This document shows, piece after piece, positions 12,345 through 24,430 of a stretch of DNA of 64,000 bases. The notes below the pieces were generated by a model, which worked only from the letters and a program-made list of their open reading frames with translations, was not told the origin of the DNA and did no database searches. This DNA comes from Cavia porcellus (Eukaryota > Chordata > Mammalia > Rodentia > Caviidae): assembly GCF_034190915.1 (NCBI RefSeq), contig NW_026947484.1, positions 78,997,982 through 79,061,981 on the forward strand. Direction: 5' to 3'. The position numbers were made by a program, and so were the translations under genes. How positions within the stretch are numbered: the first letter of the stretch is position 1; each line of letters begins with the position of its first letter.

Positions 12345-12770
12345 AAGGTGGTAGCCATTGTCAGTCCTCTATTATTTTGTTTTAAAGTCCTGTATTATTT
12401 ACATTGTTTTGTTTTGACTGGCTTTACTGTTTTGTTTTGTTTGATTTTATTACATCTGATGGTACAGGCAACTATTTTGAAGAAAACAAACTATATTATG
12501 GTAGTCACTGTTGATATCATATTATCTTGTTTTGAAGTTCTGTATCACTTTCACTGTTTTCTTTTGATTGGTTTTCTTCTGTTCTGTTTTATTTGATTAT
12601 ATTTGATATGATAGTATGGGCAGCTATTTTGAAGATAACAAGAGACATTAGGGCAGTCATCATTGATTTCCTATTATCTTCTTTTGAAGTCTTGTATCAC
12701 TTTTATTGGTTTTTTTATAGGCTTTATGTTTTATTTTGCTTGGTTTTATTCTCTTAAAAATAAATTTTTT
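12345..12770 (+). repeat. ~150-bp tandem units in L1 3'UTR (A)
   Basis: The landmark 'aagtcctgta' or its variants recurs at 12385, 12535 and 12687, a spacing of 150-152. Each unit also carries 'gtagtcattgttgat'-like, 'gttttgattggtttt'-like and 'gcaactattttgaag'-like segments in the same order. The last unit is partial. Confidence 0.85.
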
Positions 12771-12794
12771 TAAAAAAGTAAAAAATAAATCTCA

Positions 12795-13465
12795 TAAAAA
12801 TATAAGAACCAATGAATTCTGGCAATGATACAGGAAGAAAGGAAGTCTTCTATATTGTTTGTAGAAATGTAAAATCCTATAAGTACTATGAAAATAAAAA
12901 TGGAGATTCCTCAAAAGACCACACATAGAAATACCACTTGAGCAGATATACAGCTCTTGGGCATATTCCAGAAAGAATTAGGACTACATACTGTAGCAAT
13001 AAATGCATTCTCACACTGATAGCTGTGCAATTCACAATAGTTAAGCTGTAGAGATGGGCTAAATATTTACTAACAGATGAATGAATAAGAAAAATATAGA
13101 GTTGACTATTACTCAGCTATAAATAAGAATGAAATTATCTCATTTTCAGGAAAATGAGTAGTACTAGAAATCACCATGTTGAATAAAACTAGTCAGACTC
13201 AGAAAGCTAAATATCATATTCTCTCTTTTATGGGAAACCTAAAAAATACTTAAAAATTAACTAAAATAAAGGAGAGAGGACAGGAAATCAAGAGGTAGAC
13301 TTTTGGACAGAAAAAAATCTACAAATAAGAGAGGAAAGGTATGGGAAATAAAGACACTGAAGTTGAGTAAGACATATTAAATGCATGTATCAACATTCCA
13401 CAATGAATCCCCATCATGTAATATTAACAAGCATTCATTCATAAAATATAATTTAAAATCTAAAC
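12795..13465 (+). mobile_element. Older L1 ORF2 C-terminus and 3' region
   Basis: 'ccacacatagaaataccact', 'ggcatattccagaaag', 'tattactcagctataaat' and 'gttgaataaaactagtcag' are the plus-strand L1 ORF2 3' landmarks in order. Many stops. It belongs to a different, older L1 than A. Confidence 0.75.
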
Positions 13466-13819
13466 TCTTTCATTTTACCATTCCCCTTTTTTCACATTAT
13501 TTTCTCCAAATATAACCAGAATAGAAAGAAGACAAACACCCAAAACTGGCTCCATACTAAAATTTTAAACACTTCTTTGGTCAATATTTTCAAATCAGGA
13601 GGAAGTCACTTTTTATTCTGTCTTTAGTGAAATGGCACTCCATTTTTTTTAACAAGTTGTTTAGAAACCTACTGGTCCCTCTACTTTACTTACAATGTTT
13701 ACCAAAGCAACTTTTGGCTTTCCCTTAAAATTTTCAAGGTAGAAAAGTGAAGAGATAGCAAAGAACTTGTAGTTTCTAGGGCTTCCAGAAAAACAAGATC
13801 ATTTGCTTTTCTAAATCTG

Positions 13820-14200
13820 CCACCAGAAGGCCCTTTCATCTGTGCATTCATCTTGGGCAGAGAAAACCAGGAGATCTGCCTCTGCCTGCCAAGCACCACC
13901 ACTGGAAGGCCCCTTCTTCTGTGTGCCCAGTGTGGGTAGAGGGAGTCAGAGATCCACCTCTGCCTGCTGTGCACCACCACCAAACAGCCACATCCTTCAG
14001 GTGGCCAGAGAGAACCAAAATCCACCTTCACCCTCATGGAGCTGCCACCAGAAGGCTCCTTCCCTCAGACAGCTAGAAGGAGCAAGGACACACAGCCATC
14101 TAAGCCCTGTGCATCCGTAGGCCACCATTAAAGGCCTTGGTTCCCTCAGGCAGTCATAACCCACTAGCAGAATCAGACAAACACAATCCTGTGTGCCTGC
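13820..14200 (+). repeat. ~75-bp L1 5'UTR monomers (D)
   Basis: Segments starting 'ccaccagaaggccc', 'ccactggaaggcccc', 'ccaaacagccac', 'ccaccagaaggctcc' and 'ccaccattaaaggcc' begin near 13822, 13899, 13976, 14046 and 14122. Each is followed by a 'tgtg(c)..cag' and 'agagaacc'-like middle. By analogy with mouse L1 monomers this would be the promoter; that is inference. Confidence 0.7.
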
Positions 14201-14433
14201 CACCGTCATGAGGAGTCCATGTAGGCAGGTTCAGAAGCAGTCCCACCTCCATGCACCCCTGATCATTAGCATAGCCACAGGAGAAGCCTACTCCATACCC
14301 TGCTATCTCCCTGCAAATCTGGAATTAGTGGAACCCAGGTGCCTGTCTCATGCCCCTACACTGCCTAGAGGCAGCCAACATGGGAAGTGGCTGGTGCCCC
14401 ACAACCAATTTTTTTGGGAGGAATCCAGGAGAA

Positions 14434-15485
14434 TGTCAAGATAAAGGAGCAAAATGCAAACTCAGACCTTTAGCCCACACAGAGTATGTCTGGGAGACAC
14501 CGTCATGGAAGAAAATGCAAGTCACACACCTGAAATCTCTGAAAGGATAACAACTGAAGTAACAAAACAACTTCATGAGATTGTAAAAGTAGTCAAATCA
14601 GAAATAATGCCTCAGGTAAAACAGAAATTACAAACATAATGAAAGAATTGTTCAGCAGGTCTAAAGAAGACAGACAAAAAAGTGGAGCAGAGGAAAATGA
14701 TGGAAACTTGGAATGAATATAGAAAGGAATTACGTACACAAAACAGATTCAAAGAGAGATACAGGAAATTAAAAATCCAATAGAAAGCTGACAAAACTGC
14801 TTGAAAGAAAGTAAAGATAGACTTTCAAACCAAGTGACCATGAAAGGAAAGATCTCTTAAAAGAAACATGGAATCAAGAAATAACAACTCAATGGCTGCA
14901 ATATGATGCAAAGAAGCAAAACTTAAGAGTGACAGGTGTAGGTGAAGAAGCAGGGGTTAACACAAATGAAATTAAAAGGATAGTCACAGAAGTAATAGAA
15001 GAAAACTTCCTAAACATGAGAAATGGATCTGGCATGCAGATAAGTGAGGCATATAGGACTCCAACTAGCCATAACCAAAGTAAATCTACACCCAGACATA
15101 TAATAATCAAGATCTCAGAAATTCAGCACAAGAATAGAATATTAAGAGCTGTTAGAGAAAAGAGACAGATCACCTATAAAGGAAAACCAATCAGAATCAT
15201 AGCAGACTTATCAACACAACCATCAAGTCATTAAGAGTTTGGAATGAAGTGTTTCAAACCCTGAAAGAAAACAACTGCCAACCTAAATTGATTTACCCTG
15301 CAAAACTATCCTTTAAAATTGGTGGAAAAATATGCTACTTCCATGATAAAGAATAACTGAAGGAATTCATGACTACTAAACCAACCCTACAGAAAGTGCT
15401 AAAGGATATTTTAGAGAAAGATAAAGATGATGATGTTTTCAAGAACAGAAGCAGAGGAAAATCACCAAACAAGACAGGTAATTGA
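14434..15485 (+). pseudogene. L1 ORF1 remnant, copy D
   Basis: The start 'atgtcaagataaagg' has an early stop at codon 4. The reading continues in pieces: N-terminal and coiled-coil residues at 14454-14639, then the RRM part at 14929-15234 (EAYRTPTSHNQS, RHIIIKISEI, KGKPIRIIADLS). C-terminal-domain homology continues to a stop at 15485. ORF1p function is lost through stops and frameshifts. Confidence 0.8.
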
Positions 15486-15599
15486 ATGAAGGTGGAAAGC
15501 GGATGGCCAACAACAGGAGGATAGCTGGACAGAGACAAACCAATGTATGTCGACTGTAACCATTAGTGTAAATCCTAATTCATTCTTATCAAATACATG

Positions 15600-15665
15600 G
15601 CCATCATTTCCAGCACATAGAATATAAAACTGATGAATGCTTGTTGAATTAAATACTCAAATCAA
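15600..15665 (+). mobile_element. L2/MIR-like 3' tail fragment
   Basis: 'tttccagcacatagaata' followed by 'gatgaatgcttgttgaatt' resembles the end shared by L2 and MIR elements. Very short, weak call. Confidence 0.35.
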
Positions 15666-16003
15666 CATGGTCACATTAGACTTTTTAGCTTCTTAAACCA
15701 CACTAAACATCAAGGAAATGACATCTTAGAACATTACAGAAAACAGTGTCTATCAAATATTTAGTAGTTTTGATTATTTTTTTTCAACTCTGGCAAAATG
15801 TTTGAATCTTTTGGTTGACAAGAAAATGTTCTCTTCCTATTAGATCAAGAAAAAGATAATTTTCTCATTTCTTTGTAGGAATGTAAACTGCTTCCCTCTT
15901 TCCCTCAAAAGGCAACTTCCATCAGATTTAAATTCAATCCCACTGTGAATGTCTCTTTAAAGTAAACAAGTGTCACAGAGTCTATATATGGTCTAGGATA
16001 CTT

Positions 16004-16084
16004 TTGGGGGGCGCACCATGAACCAAACTCATGACCTAGTACTTGCCAGGCAGCATTATGCTGCTGAGCTAAATCCCCAGCTAG
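16004..16084 (-). mobile_element. ID-like SINE
   Basis: The reverse complement reads 'agctggggatttagctcag' through 'ggtcatgagtttggttc', the same family as 11571-11660. It lacks a clear A tail. Confidence 0.75.
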
Positions 16085-16681
16085 GATACATTTTTTCTTC
16101 AATTACCAGAATTCCCTTTGTGTTTTGTAGATACTGCAAACTTCCCTTCTATTCACCCAGTTAAGGAGAATGGCTCTACTGTGAATATATCAGCTAAAAC
16201 AACAAAAAGCAAGAGTTCCCAGTGAAAAGAGCACAACATCATAACTTTTCTGGCAAGAGCTATATCCTAGAGATTCATTTTTGTTTTCATCATGCAGCAG
16301 ATATGGTAGAACCAAACACCTGCAAAGCTAGTATTTGTTCCCATGTGCCATGCATGGGAACATTTATGAGCATCTTCTACAAGTCAGTCACTGTTGAAAC
16401 ACTCATAGAAGATGGAAGAATATATTAACCATGTCTATAGTCCTAAGAGAGCTCACAGTGCAAAAAGAAGATCTGTTCAAAGTGCTGTGGTACCCCACAC
16501 CCTTCAAAACACAAGCAAGTAATTTTTCTGGAGATAATTCTCATAGGAGACATTACACTGAACTCCTACAGGAAAAGCCTGCCAAGTGGGAAGGAAAGAA
16601 ATGGGAAAGATCATTCCAGGAAGAATAAAAGGATATGAATGAACAAGTTAAGACTGAACAACACAAATTCAGGAATGAGAC

Positions 16682-17073
16682 TGTCTTAGATAAATTTCTC
16701 TCACTGATGAGACACAATATCTCACACACAAAGTTGAAGGGGAAAAGATTTATTTATCTCACATTTTGTAGAGTTTTTAGTGCATAATTGCCTGGTTCCA
16801 AGGCAACATGATATCACAGAGGAGAACAGTTAATGACAGACAGACTGTAGCAAAACAAGAGAGGGGGGGGGGGAGACAAGCCTCTTTCTCTCCCTTATAT
16901 TGTATGAAGGCTACTTGCACTAGGGTGGGTATAGCACTCACACCCTTAATTCCAGCACTGAACCATAAATCAATCACAAACTCTAGATTCAGACACCTCT
17001 GAAAAGCTCCTCTCACCCCCCACGAGTACATGAGGCTTGGGGGGGGCATCTTATCTAAACACAAACCATAACA
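16682..17073 (-). mobile_element. Solo MaLR LTR
   Basis: The plus strand starts 'tgtcttagataaatttc' and ends 'caaaccataaca', the inverted ends of the MaLR LTRs seen in H1. Flanks 'gagac' (16677-16681) and 'gagcc' (17074-17078) fit a 5-bp target duplication with one change. A G-run (16863-16872) lies inside. Confidence 0.8.
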
Positions 17074-17204
17074 GAGCCATTCCACTCTGTAGGCAGGAAA
17101 ATGAATGTGAAGATATTAGTCTACACAAGGAGACTGGATAAGGAATTGAAAAAGATTTCCATTCGAAGCAATGAATGTTCCCATTCTGACTGGGCAGGGA
17201 GAAA

Positions 17205-17231
17205 AAAGAACAGACAGACAGACAGACAGAA

Positions 17232-17279
<48 letters not shown>
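17205..17279. repeat. (GACA)n then (GA)n simple repeat
   Basis: About seven GACA/GACG-like units run into about 20 GA units. They lie at the left edge of an L1M fragment. Confidence 0.95.
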
Positions 17280-17284
<5 letters not shown>

Positions 17285-17815
17285 ACCCAGCCTTATAACA
17301 TTAAAAATCTTACCAATGGCTATTTCATGGTTGAACCTAGAGCACATTATGGTAAGTGAAATAAAACAGTAACAAAAAGACAAAATGCTTGCATCAACTT
17401 ATATGAGATATCTCAAACAGTTGAACTCATGGAAGCAGAGATAGAGAACAGAATGATGATAGCAGGAGCAAAGGTGAAGCAGAAATGAATGAGGGATCAT
17501 TGATTGAAGGTTTAAAGTTTCAGTGATACCAGATGAATAGAGAAAATTGAGGGAGGTGTCAGAGATTTGTTGTGCCACATAGCACCTCTGGGATGCCACA
17601 CAACATGGGATTGTGTACTTTAAAATATACTTGGAGAATAGACCACACGAGCTTAGCAAAAAAACACAGACATACACACACAAGGACATAAGGAAATTTT
17701 TGGAGGTAGTTCAACTGTGTTTGTATCATGCAAGCATACACCCAAATTAATGAAAATGTATACATAGCATATACAATTTTTTGTACCTTAAATACATCTC
17801 AATATAGCATTTTTT
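17280..17815 (+). mobile_element. Ancient L1 (L1M) 3' end
   Basis: 'tattacccagccttataac', 'catggttgaacctagagcac', 'ggtaagtgaaataaaacagt' and 'cagttgaactcatggaagca' follow the L1M ORF2-terminus and 3'UTR order, ending near an A-rich stretch at 17800. Confidence 0.7.
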
Positions 17816-18489
17816 AAAAAGTTGAGTTTCCCCCTGTCTTTCAAAGCATTTCTTCTATGGAATTTCAGTGGGAATGATGGGAAGTGATATAGTAGTTGTA
17901 AATCAACTTTTTCCAAATGCAAGATAACTACTCAGGCAGTAAACTGAATCACATTAAGAAAATATTCTCTTTCGGTGTGTAAGCATGAAAGTATTCATTT
18001 ACCCATGTTCGTTTGTTGAGGTAGGGAATTAAGTCTGATTGTATATAAATAAGTTATGCAGCAGAGCCAACCCTGATAAAAAAAGTTATTTGTCAAAGGA
18101 ATTCTTCCAGGGCAGTTAAACAAAAATCAAGTGGCTTCACTACTGTGTGCACAGGGTCAGATGCAAAGAGTACCCTTCATCTGTCATTATGAATGGCAGT
18201 AAAACTGTTCTCAAGAAGACAGAAAGAACAAAAACAAGCAGAATTCCAAGTGTAAGCAATGAAAAAGATGTTTAATGCAGCCAGGTCATACATAGTGCTG
18301 GTATCAAGTCAAATGCAACCGAATATTTACACCTAGAAATCCAGAAAACTTCAGACAGGACCTTAATGAATAAAATCTAAAAGACTGAGGGATAACTTTG
18401 GTCTGATTCCTCCTTGCTATTTTCATATTCCTTTTCTAGAATGGGAATGTGTATCCTATTCCATCTTTTTATGTTGGAAGAATAACTTG
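17816..18489. other. Unclassified DNA
   Basis: No gene or repeat was recognised with confidence. Part of it could be further MaLR internal sequence belonging to the element that follows. Confidence 0.4.
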
Positions 18490-19148
18490 TTTTTTATTAT
18501 CATTTTTGGAGGGGCTCACAGATTAATATATCCCTGGAGTCTCAGAGGAGACTTAGAGGAGGCTTAGACTTTTGAGCAATACAGGAACTGTTAAAGCTAC
18601 AGTATGGGGACATTTTGAGGCAGGTTGCATGCACTTTGCATTGTAAGATAGGTTTGAGACTTTGGAATCATGGTCAGACTGTTTGGATCTCAAATGTTCC
18701 CAAAGGTTAATATGTTAATAGTTTGGCTTTCAGTTGGTGACATTATTGGGATGTTGGGAAGGGGTGGAGAATTCAGGAGGTGTGGTCTAGTTAGAAGAGG
18801 TGTCGTACAAGTATGTCTTTTAAGGATGTTTTTCTGTGTTTTCTTCTTTCTCTCCTCTCCTCCTTTTCCTTCACTTTGTCTCCTCTCTCTTCTCTCTCTC
18901 CTCCTCCTCTTCCTTCTTCCTCTCCCTCTCTGTCTCTTTCTTTCTCTCTCCTCCCTTCTCTCCCTTCCTGGATATCATCAAGTGAGCATCTTTCCTTGTA
19001 CATATGCTTCTGCCTTATCACAGGCCTAATTGTAATGGAATTAGCTGACCATGGACAGAACTCTAAAATTGTGAGATAAGTAAGCATTTCCTCTTTGGGC
19101 TTTTTTTTTAGATATTTTTGTCACTGCAACAGAAAGCTCACTAACGTA
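18490..19148 (+). mobile_element. MaLR internal 3' part plus 3' LTR
   Basis: 18490-18667 matches the end of the H1 internal region ('cttagacttttgagcaatac', 'aggaactgttaaagctac'). The LTR runs from about 18668 to 19148 with 'gtgagataagtaagcatttc' and terminal 'actaacgta'. It contains a ~130-bp pyrimidine tract (18840-18968). No 5' LTR was seen upstream, so the element is truncated. Confidence 0.65.
18840..18968. repeat. Polypyrimidine (CT-rich) tract
   Basis: An almost pure C/T run of about 130 bp on the plus strand inside the LTR. The overlapping Ser/Leu-rich frame at 18670-19029 and the Glu/Arg-rich minus frame are composition artefacts. Confidence 0.9.
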
Positions 19149-19229
19149 ATGTACTCCTATCTTTCTTACTGCCCAAGTTTCCTGGCACCTCATTTACCTT
19201 TCATAATGCCCCTAGAATTAGAGAGTCGA

Positions 19230-19345
19230 GAAATTATTATGAGGCTGAGCGACAAAGAAACCTAAGCTCAAACACTAATCTCAAATCCATTCCTTGCTAC
19301 TTGTACGGGCATGCAACCTCTATGAGCCTTAATATTCTCAAAAGT
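19230..19345 (+). mobile_element. MIR-like fragment
   Basis: 'cttgctacttgtacgggcat' with 'caacctctatgagcctta' and 'attctcaaaagtaatat' follows the MIR 'cttacttaacctctctgagcc' order with gaps. Weak. Confidence 0.4.
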
Positions 19346-20151
19346 AATATAGGTTTGGTAAGCCTTTATAGAAGTGAGAGTTTTCTTTAAAGATAGAAGA
19401 CACCAGCACAGTGGCCAAAAGTCTGTGTCTGTAACCTTTCATGGTTCTTCTTGCCCAAGAAATAATTTCCGTATTCAGCTCCTTAGGATAGTATTCCTGT
19501 ATGCTAGTGTTTGTCAGAGGTGTAGGTACATTGGCAGTGATTTGGAAACACTGGATTAAATAATGTTAAGCAGATTATTCATTATTTCAGGAATTCTCAG
19601 GGTCCAGAGAGTTTAGGGTATAATGTGATTCTGTCTAAAAGGAAAATATGCAATATTTGATTGGCCACAGAATCACTGTTTCAGAGACCATACTTCAGGA
19701 TCAAAATTATGTAAAAGACCCTTTAAGAAATGTTAATCCACAGAAGAATAGTCCCCCATGGTCTGGATACAGCCTACTTTTCATCACTCCTGCACATTTT
19801 ATCCCTACTTATCATACTCAGAGTAAATCAATGCTGCCAAACCTGTGTCTTCCCTCCTTTCTCTCTTTCTCCTTGCCTTATTCGTTCATGTTTTCTCTGT
19901 CTCTTGAAGTTCTACTTATTGAACATCCAAGTCACATGGTATTTTATTTCAAATCAGGAAAAACTGATGATATTTCCACTACAGCATACAGTGAAATTAG
20001 CTTGAAATTATATATAGATCTTATAAACTGCCTTATTAACTGCTTTATATGCCACAAATCCAACCATAGTACACAACATTAAACTGAAGATTTTGTAAAC
20101 AAAAGGATGGCAAGAAATTATTATCACTAATAAATAATATTACTTTCAATC
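19346..20151. other. Unclassified DNA
   Basis: No repeat family was recognised. A 144-codon frame at 19648-20082 has no signal peptide, domain or exon structure that I can support and is treated as chance. Confidence 0.4.
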
Positions 20152-20494
20152 TTGTCTTAGTAAATTGAGGCTGCTACAAAAAGGCTACTACAACAAAATT
20201 TTTTTCTTCTAGTTCTAGAGTCCGAAACATCTAAGATCAAGGTGCTAGCAGACCCAGTGTCTGATGAGGACACACATCCTGGCTAGTAGTGGTACCTTCT
20301 TGCTGTATCTTCCCATGGCAGAAATGGCAAGGGAGACCTGAAGGAGCTCTTCTACAAGGGTGCTGATCTCATGACTTAACTGAGCTTTCATGACTTAAGT
20401 TACCTCTCAGGGCTTATACCTCCTAGATCTATCACACTGGGAGTTAAGTTTCAACACTTGAATTTGGGGAAAGACAAGCATCCTTCCTATAACA
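20152..20494 (-). mobile_element. MaLR-type LTR (MLT1/MST-like)
   Basis: The plus strand runs from 'tgtcttagtaaattgagg' to 'ttcctataaca'. Internal landmarks are 'agttctagagtccgaaac', 'gatcaaggtgctagcagac' and 'gagttaagtttcaacactt'. These are the inverse of an older MaLR LTR class than H1. A 5-bp duplication is not convincing. Confidence 0.65.
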
Positions 20495-21064
20495 AACTTC
20501 TTCACTGATTTATTTTATAGCTCTTTATGTGTCTTTGTAATCATCTTCAATCCTTACTAAAAAGTAACAGGGAATATATCAATGCCTATCAAATAATCTG
20601 ACACTCGTGGAACACTTCTGACATGAGAGGATGGAGCTTTGCCAGCCTCAAGTTCTTTTCCTCAAAGCAGTGGAGTTAGGAGTAGGAGTGGGTCTTTGTA
20701 TCTTATCCCAAAGACTGCTCACTGCACATAGTACAATGTGCTTCCTCACCCAAATCTTAGCCACTTCCTTGGATGTGGGATTTCTTCACTTTTAAAGCAA
20801 TAGCTACTCAAAGTGAGAAGATTCAGAAGACTCAGATGGCTATTAAATAAAATGCAAAAAATATATTCTATGAAGAATACAAAGGAAATAGATTCCACAG
20901 CAATCAGCATGACATACCTCTAATAAGTCCAGTGCAAAACAAAAGCCACACTTAGAGTCTCTCTGCCACTTACAGTTCACTGTAAAAGTAATGTTAATCT
21001 GACAGGGCAACATTAAGAAGTAAACAATAATATCAGTAACAGTGTTGTTACAATATCAGCAGCA
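20495..21064. other. Unclassified DNA
   Basis: Nothing recognised: no long frame, simple repeat or SINE. Confidence 0.4.
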
Positions 21065-21205
21065 GTAAAAGTCTCCATTTATTAAGTACCTGTTATGTGC
21101 TGAGCAGTTTACATTGGTTAGTTTAATTCTCATGGTAATGATACAATACTACTACTTTGGAGACGGAAGTTGGGGCTAAATGTAGCAAAGCAACTTGCTC
21201 AAGGA
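21065..21205 (-). mobile_element. MIR SINE
   Basis: 'tccatttattaagtacctg', 'ttatgtgctgagcagttta', 'taattctcatggtaatga' and 'caacttgctcaaggact' give the inverse MIR consensus over about 140 bp. Confidence 0.75.
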
Positions 21206-23104
21206 CTTCATTGATAAATTATGTCATTCAGATTCATCCCCAAATCTTGTTGGTGTCATATCTCATCCTTATCTTATCTTGCAACATGTTTCCCATCTGT
21301 TTGAAATGTTCAGTATTATAATTCATATATTGCATAATTCATCACACTACTACCCATCTACTAAGAGAGTTGTTCTAGGGAATAAGGTTGTTGAATATGA
21401 GACAGTCTTGGCACTCAGAACTGCACAATTAAGTAGGTAAGGTGAGACTACTACACAAAATTATGCAGGCTGTACCCAAGCATCTTTATTGATCATCACC
21501 AATACAGACATTAAGCAGATTATCTCACACGAAGGTAGGCAACAAAGCAGCCTTAAGACAAACCATATGTAATTAATTACCTCATCATTATAAGTGTTCT
21601 GGCATATTTAATATGCCATAAATCATGTACATTACCCCCAAAGAAGAGACTAAAAGTTGGAGGCAGGGAAGAGTGTGAATTGGGATCTACTTATAGGAAA
21701 GAGACTATATTTCCCACTCCATGTACTGGCCGAGCCTATCATGGTACGCAGTTCATCAAGAATCTGTAACTACTACAGAAAGCTCCCCAAGGGCTCTTTC
21801 AATAAAACTCTGTACACCTGAATCCACACAGATAATCACCTATTTGACAAAGATGCATAGCAAAAAAGAATTGTGTAACTGGAATCATTAGGGGCAGGGA
21901 AAAATTGAGCCACTTACTGAATATACAACTATGGTACGCTTTATATCCTAACTTTTCTGGAACAACTTCAAAAGGAGAACAAAGTCATAAAGAAACCTTC
22001 CTCCTCCACTTCTTCCTCCATTAGCATAGTCTCCTCCTCTCTTCTTAACAGATGCTTTTTAAAATACTTAATTCCAACATACCCACTCTCTCACAAAAGG
22101 GGAATAAGGATGAAAGAGGGGAAGGATTTGGTTCATGTGAGAAAAGGAGAACTAGAAAATTTACTATTTGTTTATTCATTCAAGAGGGAGAACACATGAA
22201 TCATTTTAAAAATTCAAAACTTAAAAGGAGTATCATAGTTAGTGTACTTTGCACTTTTGAGCCTCACCCCTAATTTCTTTCCTTAGATATGTTATCTCTT
22301 GAGTGTCTTTCTAGAGACACACTATGCACATACATAACATGTTGAGCTATACAGATAGATACACACTGAGTTTAACAATCACTTCATTCTGCAACTTATT
22401 GTATATCATGTTTCTGAAAAAGATGTTCTATATTCTACATCTTTTATGAGTTTTAAACTTAACAATATATCTTTGCAGGTATTATTTACCAAATAGGATT
22501 TTTCATATAATCTATTATTACAAACAAAATATCAGTGAATACTATATTTTACAAGTGTGTGGGTGGGTGTATGTGGATGTGCACACATGCACATGTTTTC
22601 TCCTCTCGTTTATTTTACTTTATACTTCTTTTTCTATCATTTTCCTATATATTGTTATCATTTATGTCTTTTTATTTGTTCTGATTAATAATTTATCTGT
22701 TCTGATTAATGGGGTTAACTTAATAACTGAGTTCATGTTTTAGAAATTCTTGAAAATTTTTACCTATTTCTCCCTTCATAATTGGCCCCTCTTCATTATA
22801 CTTCCCTCCTTCCAGAACTCCAATTAACTATGCTATATCTTATGAAACTACCATGCATGTCTCTTATCATCTCCTTTGCAGTGGCCCCTAAGGCTCTGAA
22901 TTGAGTAGGAGATCTCTAGGTTCAAGTAGAAAGCCTACATAGAATCTTGAGTTACTTTGTCTTGTTACTTTCCCACAAGGTCTAAAAACAGACTAGCTAT
23001 AGATGAAAAAATAAAACAGACTAGCCTATAGATGAAAACAATAAGCTGAAAACACAACATAAGCAGTCTTCTAGGACACACCAAAGAAAGAGAGAAACCA
23101 GAAT
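21206..23104. other. Unclassified AT-rich DNA
   Basis: No gene was supported. Short frames such as 22555-22743 (Ile/Phe/Leu-rich) and 21195-21440 look like chance. There is a short imperfect duplication at 22981-23035 ('aaacagactagc..tatagatgaaaa' twice). Confidence 0.4.
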
Positions 23105-23255
23105 TAGTTAAAACATAATGCACAAAACTGGGCATAATGCCTATAATTCTAGCACTCAAGAGGATCATTTTGAGTTTGAGGGCAGTCTGTGTTACATAAT
23201 GAGTTCAAGATCAGTATGAACTACATAGTGAAAACCTGTCTCAAAAAGTCAAAAA
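23105..23255 (+). mobile_element. B1 SINE
   Basis: 'actgggcataatgcctataa', then 'agcactcaagaggatca', with the internal duplication typical of rodent B1 ('gttacataatgagttcaag' then 'gaactacatagtgaaaacc'), ending 'ctgtctcaaaaa'. 7SL-derived, so the genome is rodent. Confidence 0.75.
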
Positions 23256-24415
23256 AAGTGCATGCATAGAGAAAGAAAATCTGCCTAGTAAGATGCCTAA
23301 TAAGAGTTCTATAGTAAAAGAATAGAACAAGGAGAGAGTAATATATGAAAATATAATGGATAAATATTGTTTAAACTCAGTAAAAAACATGAGTCACCAT
23401 ACCTTAGAAGTGAAAAAATAATTTCTATCTTTAGATACATTGTGGTAAAACTTCAATACACCAAGTGAAAGAGAAACTTAAGAAAGGAGAGAGAAGAAAA
23501 ACTATATACAATAAAAGAAGATGGGCAGCCAGCATGGGCAGAGGGAAGCAGCATATCTGCCTTCATCTGCCAATTGCCACCACCAGACTTGCTTTCTGTG
23601 GGCAGCCAGCAGGAGCAGGTTCACACAGCCAAGTAAGCCCTGTGTACCTGTAGATGACCATTGGAGGCCCTTTCTTCCTTCAGGCAACCATCAAGGACTG
23701 GGAGAATCAGACAAACATACCCTTGTGTGCCTGCTACCATCAGTGTAGACATGCACGTCGAAACAGCCCCACCACCACATATCCCTGGCCATTGGGGGAA
23801 GCCTCACAGGTCTGGAGAAGCCTGCCCTATGCCCCAGTACCTCCCTGTAAATCTGGGTTCAGAGGAATCCGGGTGCCTGCCCAATTCCCCTGCACCACCG
23901 AGGGACAGTTAAAGTGTGAAGTGCCTAGGGTCCCACAACCATATTGTTGGGAGGGACCCAAGAGAATGTCAAAAGGAAGGAGAAAAAGATCATCTCTGAC
24001 CTCCAACTTACACAGAACAAGTCTAGAAAATGCAGTCATGGAATAAAATGAAAATTACACACCTGAAATCTCCCATACGATAGCAACTGAAGTACAGAAA
24101 CAACTTCATGAGATTGTAAAAGTAAACAAATCAGAAATAATGTCCCAAGTGAAAGAAGAAATTACAAACATAATGAAAGAATTGCTCAGGATATCTAAAG
24201 AAGACATAGATACAAAAGAGGAGCACAGGAAAATGAGAGAAACCCTGAGTGAACAATATAGAAAAGAATTATAATGCATGAAACAGATTTAAAGATATCC
24301 AGGAAATTAAAAACTCCATTGAAAGCTGGCAACACTGCTTGAAAGAGACTGAAGATAGATTTTCAAACATTGAAGACAGGATTACACCTAGTAATCATGA
24401 AAGGAAAGACCTCTC

Positions 24416-24430
24416 AAAAATGACAAAGAG
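24416..24430. repeat. Target site duplication of element B, left
   Basis: 'aaaaatgacaaagag' here and 'aaaaataacaaagag' at 27414-27428 differ at one base. Part of the right copy merges with the A-rich tail. Copy E sequence continues directly after the right copy. Confidence 0.75.

Larger units (their letters stand above)
11371..12780 (+). mobile_element. Internally deleted L1 element A (5' truncated)
   Basis: Starts inside ORF1 ('agaacagaatattaaaggca') and runs through the ORF1 C-terminal domain with stop near 11822. It continues into the first ORF2 codons, then jumps at about 12080-12087 ('caagggtagc' to 'ctatcaacc') to the ORF2 C-terminal region ('acaatagaaagttactcagc'). The 3'UTR (12340-12770) holds nearly three ~150-bp tandem units and ends in an A-rich tail. 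An ID-like SINE sits at 11571-11660. Its 5' edge abuts the 5' end of F. Confidence 0.75.
13815..15580 (+). mobile_element. L1-derived element D (5' part only)
   Basis: Begins with about five 69-79-bp 5'UTR monomers (13820-14200). A unique 5'UTR part shared with copy E follows ('ccacaaccaattttttt' region), then broken ORF1 and the first ~10 codons of ORF2. L1 homology stops near 15575-15580, so whether D carried the ORF2 deletion cannot be seen. Confidence 0.75.

Noticed and set aside
9135..12780. F and A as one twin-primed L1
   Set aside because: F and A overlap in ORF1 content and differ in subfamily, so they cannot come from one RNA template.
18670..19087. Ser/Leu-rich (plus) and Glu/Arg-rich (minus) ORFs
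   Set aside because: Produced by the polypyrimidine tract in an LTR.
19648..20082. 144-codon ORF as a possible host exon or gene
   Set aside because: No recognisable domain, no splice or promoter context and ordinary AT-rich composition. A protein search could overturn this.
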